Part shown: piece by piece, positions 1 through 5,054 of the stretch
Layout of the letters: each line of letters opens with the position of its first letter
How positions within the stretch are numbered: the stretch's first letter is position 1
NCBI GenBank assembly: GCA_023250495.1
Contig: JAHFAP010000132.1
Span: 1 to 5,054, forward strand
Direction of reading: 5' to 3'
Length of the DNA: 5,054 bases
Source: Deltaproteobacteria bacterium
GTDB lineage: Bacteria; Desulfobacterota; Binatia; UBA9968
The notes under the pieces: generated by a model
What the model saw: only the letters and a program-made list of their open reading frames with translations
Told to the model about the DNA's origin: nothing
Databases searched by the model: none
Program-made: the position numbers and the translations under genes

Positions 1-536
1 CGCGCCGCATAGACGTGAGAGTGCTGGCGGCCACCAACCGGGATTTGAACAAAGAAGTCGAGCAGGGGCGCTTTCGCGACGATCTCTACTACCGGCTGAA
101 CATCATGGAGATTCACATCCCGGCCCTAAGGGACAGGCCGGAGGACATACCGCTATTGATCGAGCATCTCATCCACAAGCACAATCCGGAGCTTAAGAAG
201 AGCTTCAAGGGGGCGGAGCCAGAAGTCGTCCGCGCCCTCATGTCGCTGCCGTGGAAGGGAAACGTGAGAGAGCTCGACAACGTGATCGAGCACACCATGA
301 TTCTCGCCGACGGGGAGTGGATCACGCTCAAGGACCTGCCGCCCTCTTTGCTGAACGCAGCAGAGGCGCTTGCTCCCTTTACTCCGAACCTCAAGGAGGC
401 GTTAAAGCAGTTTGAGAAGCAGCATATCCTGCGGGTGTTGGAGCAGGCCGGGCAGGACCGAAAAGAGGCCGCTCGGCTGCTCGACATCAGCCTCTCCTCT
501 CTCTACCGCAAGCTCGAAGAGCTCGGTATCTCGTAG
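1..536 (+). CDS. Sigma-54-dependent transcriptional activator, C-terminal part (5' end outside window)
   Basis: This is the 3' end of an enhancer-binding protein that hydrolyses ATP to open promoters held by sigma-54 RNA polymerase. The reading frame is open from base 3, giving 177 visible residues. Seen in order: the sensor I stretch VRVLAATNRDL (about residues 5-15); FRDDLYYRLN (24-33), the conserved segment carrying the arginine-finger region; PALRDRPEDIPLL (about 40-52); the sensor II motif WKGNVREL (84-91; usual form WPGNVREL); and a Fis-family helix-turn-helix (about 154-170) ending in LYRKLEELGIS, the canonical end of this family. The Walker A, Walker B and GAFTGA motifs and any receiver or sensor domain lie upstream of the window, so the signal and the subfamily (NtrC, AtoC, ZraR or other) cannot be told. 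A sigma-54 promoter stands 112 bp after its stop codon, which makes the downstream kinase gene a likely target. That link is inference. Confidence 0.95.
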   Translation, partial: RRIDVRVLAATNRDLNKEVEQGRFRDDLYYRLNIMEIHIPALRDRPEDIPLLIEHLIHKHNPELKKSFKGAEPEVVRALMSLPWKGNVRELDNVIEHTMILADGEWITLKDLPPSLLNAAEALAPFTPNLKEALKQFEKQHILRVLEQAGQDRKEAARLLDISLSSLYRKLEELGIS

Positions 537-549
537 CTTTATCTCTTCT

Positions 550-571
550 GCGAAACCATGGGTCGCTTTTT
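550..571 (+). terminator. Possible weak intrinsic terminator or dyad after the activator gene
   Basis: Starting 13 bases after the activator stop codon, GCG..ACC (550-557) can pair with GGT CGC (561-566) around a three-base ATG loop, with a two-base AA bulge. A run of five T follows (567-571). The stem is short and bulged, so termination would be weak. The same dyad is centred near 558, about 116 bases before the predicted sigma-54 start site, which is a usual distance for an activator binding site, so it could be an operator instead. Neither reading is strong. Confidence 0.3.
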
Positions 572-647
572 CCTGAATGTGGGAGAGACTGCGTCCGCGG
601 CTTACTGTGTCGTTTCCCTGTGGACTGATTCCAAACCGACTTGGTTC

Positions 648-663
648 TGGCACCGTTATTGCT
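648..663 (+). promoter_or_regulatory. Sigma-54 (RpoN) -24/-12 promoter for the kinase gene
   Basis: The sequence TGGCACCGTTATTGCT matches the sigma-54 consensus TGGCACG-N4-TTGCW at every defined position but one (C for G at the seventh base). The invariant GG (649-650) and GC (661-662) are separated by exactly 10 bases, the spacing this holoenzyme requires, and a T-rich tract follows. Counting from the -12 C at 662, transcription would start at about A674. The site lies in the gap between a sigma-54 activator gene and the kinase gene and points towards the latter. Promoters of this kind are silent without an AAA+ activator, so expression should be conditional. I found no IHF site or clear strong palindrome in the gap, so the activator binding site is unassigned. 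Confidence 0.85.
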
Positions 664-675
664 TTTACGGTCTAC

Positions 676-681
676 GGGAAG
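676..681 (+). promoter_or_regulatory. Candidate ribosome binding site for the kinase gene (GTG start at 690)
   Basis: GGGAAG at 676-681 sits 8 bases before a GTG codon at 690 that is in frame with the kinase. It falls just inside the transcript expected from the sigma-54 promoter, leaving a leader of only about 16 bases. The competing site is GAGG at 716-719, 3 bases before GTG 723, which has a tight spacing but gives a more usual leader of about 49 bases. The sequence does not settle which is used. Confidence 0.35.
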
Positions 682-689
682 AAATTCAA

Positions 690-2288
690 GTGGACCCAGC
701 CGTTGAAAGAAGAGCGAGGAAAGTGACTTCGTCCAAGCCAAACTCCCGGAAGTCCCTTTCACTGGCCATGCTCGACCCTTCGTTTTATCCCCATAGGCCT
801 TCCGAGGTGACCCATCTAGAAACCCACATCTCCCACCTCTTTTTCGCCGGGGAGCTGGTTTACAAGATTAAAAAGCCTCTGCGTTATTCTTTCCTGGATT
901 ATTCGACCCTGGCCAGAAGGAGATTTTTCCTTCACGAAGAGCTGCGACTCAACCGACGGCTTGCCCCGTCGGTTTACCTGGGCGTACTTCCTATCTCCCA
1001 CGACGATCACGGTTGGCAGTTGGGCAGCGATCTTCATCCCGCTGAATATGTTCTGATCATGCGCCGCTTGCCCGAAAAGCGGATGCTCGATTATCTATTG
1101 GAACGCGGCCAGGTGAGTTCACAGATGGTGGAGGCTCTGGCGGAGCTTTTGGCCCCGTTTCATGCTCAAGCCGCGGCGGATCGAAGCATCCGCGCTTGCG
1201 GCCATCCGAAGGCCATCCGGAAGGTATGGGAGGAGAATCTGGCTGACCTCAGTCCTTTCGTGGGCCATCTCCTTGATGGCGAGACATTTGAGGCGATCCG
1301 CGCCTTCGGCGCGCGCTTCATGGCCGAGCACCGCGAGCTGATGCTGCGCCGGGCCCGCGCAGGATGCATCCGGGAGGTTCATGGGGATCTTCACTGTGAG
1401 CATATCTGTTTTGTCCCGGAGGGGATCCAGATATTTGATTGCGTCGAGTTCAGCTCTCAGCTTCGCTGCTGCGATGTGGCTTCAGAGGTGGCCTTTCTTA
1501 TGATGGACATGGAATCGCGCGGGGCCAAGGAACATGCTCACGAGTTTCTCAGACGTTATCTCGAGCTGACGAAAGATCCCGAGCTTCCCAAGCTGCTCCC
1601 CTTTTACCAATGCTACCGCGCTTTGGTGCGGGGAAAGGTTTTCGGCTTGCATTCCGAGGAGAAGGCTGACGTAGCCTCGCGCTACTTTGATCTCGCTTAC
1701 AGCTACACCTGGCAGCAGTTTAAGCCTTTCGTCGTCATGATTTGCGGACTTACTGGCAGTGGAAAATCGACTTTGGCGCGGGCGCTGAGCCGGCGGCTGG
1801 GATTGCCCGTGATTAGTTCCGATGCCACGCGCAAAGCCCTGGCCGGGATATCGGAGCGGCGGGAAGTCTCTTACGGAGAAGAGATCTATAGCCCCTCTAT
1901 GACCGAAATGACCTACGCAAAGATGGCGGCGGCCGCGGAACAACATATTCTCGCGGGAGAAGGGGCGATTCTGGATGCCACGTTCCAGAGGGCGGCTCAC
2001 CGCTCGGCGATACTGGAGTTGGCCCGAAGAAGAGGCGCTCCGTTAGCTCTGATCCACTGCCGTGCGCCAGAAAATCTGGTCCAGGAAAGGCTCTTTAAGC
2101 GGGCCCAAGAGGGAACCGATCTTTCGGATGGGAGATGGGAGATCTACGAGCAGCAGAAAGACGCCTTTGAGCCGATTACGGAATTTTCTCCGCGCACCTA
2201 CCTTGCCCTGGATACAGAATCCCCGCCAGAGATGCTGACCGAAAGAGTTGAGAGTTTTTTACTTTCCGTTTTGAAGAAGCGCGCGTAG
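690..2288 (+). CDS. Fused APH-like kinase / P-loop kinase protein of unknown substrate
   Basis: A two-domain soluble protein of the kind annotated as bifunctional aminoglycoside phosphotransferase/ATP-binding protein (COG2187 plus COG0645). From GTG 690 it has 532 residues. The N-terminal half is an APH/choline-kinase-like fold: YKIKKP (58-63) in the N-lobe, catalytic loop HGDLH (231-235, Asp233), and metal-binding DCVEF (250-254, Asp250). The C-terminal half is a P-loop small-molecule kinase: Walker A GLTGSGKST (353-361, Lys359), SSDATRK around Asp378, and DATFQR starting at Asp429. Both active sites look intact. The substrate is unknown; despite the family name there is no reason to infer antibiotic resistance. 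Alternative starts: GTG 723 (521 residues) is nearly as likely. ATG 768 (506 residues) would cut into the conserved SLAMLDPSFYPH segment. ATG 558 lies upstream of the sigma-54 promoter and is unlikely. The 3' end overlaps convergent glnE. Confidence 0.88.
   Translation: MDPAVERRARKVTSSKPNSRKSLSLAMLDPSFYPHRPSEVTHLETHISHLFFAGELVYKIKKPLRYSFLDYSTLARRRFFLHEELRLNRRLAPSVYLGVLPISHDDHGWQLGSDLHPAEYVLIMRRLPEKRMLDYLLERGQVSSQMVEALAELLAPFHAQAAADRSIRACGHPKAIRKVWEENLADLSPFVGHLLDGETFEAIRAFGARFMAEHRELMLRRARAGCIREVHGDLHCEHICFVPEGIQIFDCVEFSSQLRCCDVASEVAFLMMDMESRGAKEHAHEFLRRYLELTKDPELPKLLPFYQCYRALVRGKVFGLHSEEKADVASRYFDLAYSYTWQQFKPFVVMICGLTGSGKSTLARALSRRLGLPVISSDATRKALAGISERREVSYGEEIYSPSMTEMTYAKMAAAAEQHILAGEGAILDATFQRAAHRSAILELARRRGAPLALIHCRAPENLVQERLFKRAQEGTDLSDGRWEIYEQQKDAFEPITEFSPRTYLALDTESPPEMLTERVESFLLSVLKKRA
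2198..2288. other. 91-bp convergent coding overlap between the kinase gene and glnE
   Basis: The last 29 to 30 codons and stop of the plus-strand kinase gene lie on the same DNA as the last codons of glnE on the minus strand. The stop codons are TAG at 2286-2288 (plus) and TAG read from 2200-2198 (minus). The kinase ending KKRA lies opposite the GlnE residues ARFF, where family members usually finish. The glnE codons beyond that are therefore written entirely on the back of kinase codons. No intergenic DNA is left for terminators between the two genes, so the 3' ends of both transcripts are expected to be complementary. Confidence 0.85.
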
Positions 2289-5054
2289 CAGGCGCGGATG
2301 CGCTCGCGCCGCCGCTCGTAATCCCGGAGAAGAAGATCGCCCGCGCTTTGAGCAGCGCGGCGCTTATAGCCCAGCGAGTGGGCCATTCCTTGGAGCTTCT
2401 CTGGGTCCCGTTCCAAGATATCGATCGATCGCTGCCGCTCCAGGCGCAGCCGGTGGTCCAGCTGGCGCAGGAAGCGATAGCCTTCTGAAAGCAAGCGGTA
2501 GTCGCCCGAATCGATGATCTTATGTTCCTCGAGGGCTTTCAGCGCATCTAGGGTTCCTCTCTTGCGCAGGCCCGGATAGCGGTATCCGTTGGATAATTGG
2601 AGCATCTGGGTCAAGAACTCGATATCGACCATGCCTCCCTTTCCTTTTTTCAAGTTAAACTGGGAGAGATTTTCCTGCGCGAGCTCTCTCTCCATGCGCC
2701 CGCGCAGATGATCGATTTCCGCAGCACCATCCTCGGTCAATCCCCTACCATAAACAAAATCCTCCGCCACTCTTTCCGCTTTGCTCCCGAGAGAGCGGTC
2801 GCCGGCGGCAAACCGCAATTTGATCAGCGCCTGCCTTTCCCAAAGCTCAGAACTGGTCTGATGATAATTGCGAAAGGCAGCCAGGGAAGAAACCAAAGGT
2901 CCGAACCTCCCCGACGGTCGCAGGCGCATATCAATCTTGTAGACGACTCCCTCCTCCATGGGAGCAGAAAGAAAGGTGATCAGTTTCTGGCCGAGCCTCA
3001 CGTAGTACTCATGCGCGTCGAGCCGACCTGAAGTTCCTCCCATGCTCTGGGCGTCGTCGGGGGCATCGTAGATGAAGATGAGGTCCAGGTCTGAGTTGTA
3101 GTCGATCTCTCTTCCACCCAGCTTTCCCATCCCCAGAACCGTGAATCTGCCTCTTACGATCTTACCATAGCCTCTTTCCATCACCTGAAGTGAGAGATCC
3201 AGCGCAGTTTCGAGGCAGGCCTCGGACAGATCCGTGAGCTGATCAAAAACCTCCTCCAGCTCTAGCTCGTCGCCTAAATCGTGCAGACCGATGCGCAGGA
3301 ACTCCTCAGACCGGGTGCGCCGCATAGCATTGAGCTTGCCCTCCAGGTCCGCGTTGTCAGCGAGCGCTGCAGCCAGCTTCTCCAGCAGTTCCTCTCTTGT
3401 CTTATGAGGCTTTGTGAGATCTGCGCGAATCAGGCTGTCGAGCAGTTCGGGGCGAGCGAGAAAGAGATCGGTCAAGAACTGGCTGCTGGCAAAGAGGGTG
3501 ATCAGAAGTTGCATGGTTTTGGGATTCTCGGCGAGAAGAGAGAGGAATCCAGTCCGACCGCCCACTCTCTGGCTGAACTCAGCCAAATTGAAGAGCGTGG
3601 GGTCCGGCGCAGCGGAGCGCAGAATTGCGGTGATCAGCGCTGGACCTAGCCTTCGCATTACCTTCAGCCTTCGTGGGCTGGGAGGCGAGTAAGGCTCGCC
3701 GTCGCGCACAGCCAGCAGGTTGTGGTAGGCCCGCTGCGAGTCTGGAAAGCCAAGCCTCTGGAGCTCTTTCACGACAAGCTCCTCGTCGTCCAGGTCGTTC
3801 CACATCTCCCCCAAGCCCGCGGCGCTCTCCGACGACATCTCCTTTTGCGCACTATAAAAGAGCCGGTTGAAAGCGGCGCGCACAGCAGCGGTGTGGCTGC
3901 GGTAGTCTTGCCGGAAGATCTGCCGCTCGCTCTTCCCTCCTGTTGGACAGTATCCCAGTCGGCGCGCTAGGGCAGATTCCTCTTCCTTTCCTTCCGGGAT
4001 GAGGTGGCTGTGAGCTTCCTGAAGCATCTGGATCTTGTGCTCCACACCGCGGAGGAAGCGGTAGGCGCGGCTCAATCTGTTTGCCTCTCGCGAAGGGATA
4101 TAGCCATAACGGGCGAGCAAACCCAGAGCCGTCAGCGTGTTGCGCTCGCGGATGCGCGGCTCGTATCCGCCGTTCACGAGCTGCAGGGCCTGGGTGAAAA
4201 ACTCAATCTCGCGGATGCCTCCCGGGCCCAACTTGACGTTCCTTTCCCTGTTCGCCGGGCTTAGCAGCTCGCGCTCGATGCGCACCTTCATCTCCCTCAG
4301 CTCTTCCACGGTCGTAAAATCGAGGTAGCCGCGGTAAATGAAGGGCTCCACCTGATGAAGAAATAGATCTCCCAGCTTCTTATCTCCGGCAACGGGCCGC
4401 GCCTTGATGAGCGCAGATCGTTCCCAACATTGTCCCCACGACTCGTAATAGAGAAGGGAGGAGCCGAGCGATTGGACCGTCGGGCCGTGGCGTCCCAGGG
4501 GCCGAAGCCTTAAATCGGTGCGGAAGACAAAACCCTCCTCCGTAACCTCCCCCATCATGCGCGTGATCTTCTCCGCCAGCCTGGCGAAGAATGCGCGCGG
4601 AGCGGCTTTCCCCTTGCGCCCGCCTGCGCTCTCTCCGTCGTCTTCCTCGTAGAGGTAGATGATGTCGATATCGGAGCTGAAATTGAGCTCCGCGCCGCCA
4701 AGTTTTCCCATGCCCAAAATCACAAAGCGGTTTTCCTTTCTCGCGCCTGGGAGCGACAGCGCGCCAAAGTCGTTTTCCACTTCGTAGCGACAGGATCGGC
4801 AAGCGACCTCCAGGGAGGCCTCGGCCAGAGCTGTCAACTCTCTCATGGTCTCCTCGACCGATTGAGCCGAGTGGAGATCCAGAGCGCCGATGCGGAGGAA
4901 TTCCCGTTGTTTGTGCTGCCGCAGGATTTTGGCGCACCGATCGAGGGAAGCTGCGCCGCTGAGTTTGGATGATAGCTCAACGAGGTGCTCGGCGACGCTC
5001 TTCTGCGGCTTGCTGATCTGGTCAAGGAATATTTGCCGCCAGCTTTTTCCCTGT
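2198..5054 (-). CDS. glnE: Bifunctional glutamine synthetase adenylyltransferase / adenylyl-removing enzyme, N-terminus outside window
   Basis: GlnE attaches AMP to, and removes it from, glutamine synthetase in response to glutamine and PII, so setting nitrogen assimilation activity. The frame is open to the window edge (first full codon at 5053), giving 951 visible residues. The family's internal duplication is clear. The N-terminal adenylyl-removase half has GMGKLGGAELNFSSDIDI with metal-binding Asp128/Asp130. The C-terminal adenylyltransferase half has GMGKLGGREIDYNSDLDL with Asp655/Asp657. Each is followed by a RLRP segment and a helical GlnD-like domain (REIEFFTQ near 278-288; VDIEFLTQ near 809-816). 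The 527-residue spacing between the two Asp pairs is close to the 528 of E. coli (Asp173, Asp701, from memory), which implies that about 45 N-terminal residues are missing. The in-frame ATG at 4846 is internal, because conserved REFLRIGALDL is encoded before it. The last 24 residues extend past the usual ARFF-like end, over the kinase gene. The promoter is not visible. Confidence 0.97.
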   Translation of the reverse strand, partial: QGKSWRQIFLDQISKPQKSVAEHLVELSSKLSGAASLDRCAKILRQHKQREFLRIGALDLHSAQSVEETMRELTALAEASLEVACRSCRYEVENDFGALSLPGARKENRFVILGMGKLGGAELNFSSDIDIIYLYEEDDGESAGGRKGKAAPRAFFARLAEKITRMMGEVTEEGFVFRTDLRLRPLGRHGPTVQSLGSSLLYYESWGQCWERSALIKARPVAGDKKLGDLFLHQVEPFIYRGYLDFTTVEELREMKVRIERELLSPANRERNVKLGPGGIREIEFFTQALQLVNGGYEPRIRERNTLTALGLLARYGYIPSREANRLSRAYRFLRGVEHKIQMLQEAHSHLIPEGKEEESALARRLGYCPTGGKSERQIFRQDYRSHTAAVRAAFNRLFYSAQKEMSSESAAGLGEMWNDLDDEELVVKELQRLGFPDSQRAYHNLLAVRDGEPYSPPSPRRLKVMRRLGPALITAILRSAAPDPTLFNLAEFSQRVGGRTGFLSLLAENPKTMQLLITLFASSQFLTDLFLARPELLDSLIRADLTKPHKTREELLEKLAAALADNADLEGKLNAMRRTRSEEFLRIGLHDLGDELELEEVFDQLTDLSEACLETALDLSLQVMERGYGKIVRGRFTVLGMGKLGGREIDYNSDLDLIFIYDAPDDAQSMGGTSGRLDAHEYYVRLGQKLITFLSAPMEEGVVYKIDMRLRPSGRFGPLVSSLAAFRNYHQTSSELWERQALIKLRFAAGDRSLGSKAERVAEDFVYGRGLTEDGAAEIDHLRGRMERELAQENLSQFNLKKGKGGMVDIEFLTQMLQLSNGYRYPGLRKRGTLDALKALEEHKIIDSGDYRLLSEGYRFLRQLDHRLRLERQRSIDILERDPEKLQGMAHSLGYKRRAAQSAGDLLLRDYERRRERIRACYARFFKTESKKLSTLSVSISGGDSVSRAR
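2291..2310 (+). terminator. Possible hairpin just after the kinase stop codon, no T-run
   Basis: GGCGCG (2291-2296) can pair with CGCGCC (2305-2310) around an eight-base loop, beginning 2 bases after the kinase stop codon. A GC-rich stem at this position would suit a transcript end or a 3'-end stabiliser. No T-run follows and the stretch also codes for the Arg-rich end of GlnE (about RRERIRA), so the symmetry may simply reflect arginine codons. Canonical intrinsic termination is not supported. Confidence 0.2.

Noticed and set aside
558..689. N-terminal extension of the kinase from ATG 558 (576 residues)
   Set aside because: It would span the sigma-54 promoter and the leader. It has no ribosome binding site, and its translation (many Trp, Cys, Phe) does not resemble the family's N-terminus.
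1482..2000. 172-codon open frame on the minus strand inside the kinase gene
   Set aside because: It lies wholly antisense to clearly conserved kinase domains, has no recognisable domain and is Arg/Gln/Pro-rich, as expected of a shadow frame.
690..2288. Aminoglycoside resistance gene
   Set aside because: Only the general APH kinase fold is shared. The fused P-loop kinase and the motif context match the uncharacterised COG2187/COG0645 family, and nothing suggests a resistance cassette.
2597..3031. 144-codon plus-strand frame inside glnE, with neighbours at 3281-3692 and 3673-4328
   Set aside because: All are antisense to the conserved GlnE catalytic and helical domains and show no family features of their own.
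4844..4846. ATG at 4846 as the true start of glnE
   Set aside because: The frame stays open to the window edge, and the codons before it encode REFLRIGALDL, which matches the internal repeat copy EEFLRIGLHDL (about residues 583-593). The start is outside the window.
4380..4937. 185-codon minus-strand frame overlapping glnE
   Set aside because: It is a shifted-frame shadow of the strongly conserved GlnE N-terminal catalytic region, with low-complexity Arg/Gly-rich translation.
1..5054. Mobile element, CRISPR array, toxin-antitoxin or phage defence system
   Set aside because: No terminal repeats, transposase, integrase, spaced repeats or small paired genes are visible. The P-loop half resembles zeta-toxin-like kinases only in general fold, and no antitoxin partner is present.

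Overview
The window suggests a Gram-negative, proteobacterium-like genome (Pseudomonadota, Desulfobacterota or a related uncultured lineage). It combines sigma-54 regulation (an enhancer-binding activator plus a near-consensus -24/-12 promoter) with GlnE, the glutamine synthetase adenylyltransferase. GlnE is common in proteobacteria and actinobacteria, and actinobacteria lack sigma-54. I cannot place it more finely from sequence alone.

Layout: (1) Positions 1-536, plus strand: the 3' part of a sigma-54-dependent activator, holding the end of the AAA+ domain and a Fis-type helix-turn-helix. (2) Positions 537-689: an intergenic region with a weak hairpin/T-run and a sigma-54 promoter at 648-663 that points at the next gene. 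(3) About 690-2288, plus strand: a two-domain protein, an APH-like kinase domain fused to a C-terminal P-loop kinase domain, of unknown substrate. (4) Positions 2198-5054, minus strand: glnE, nearly complete, with the N-terminus lying beyond the right edge. Its 3' end runs 91 bp into the 3' end of the kinase gene, tail to tail.

How the genes may work together: the activator plus promoter form a plausible local switch, in which a signal-activated AAA+ protein drives sigma-54 RNA polymerase at the kinase gene. The glnE product tunes glutamine synthetase by adenylylation and belongs to a separate, opposing transcription unit. The two units could interfere through their overlapping 3' ends. I see no tRNA, rRNA, CRISPR array, mobile element or long repeat. 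The most interesting points are the sigma-54 promoter in front of an orphan double-kinase protein and the convergent coding overlap. Neither amounts to proof of a new system.
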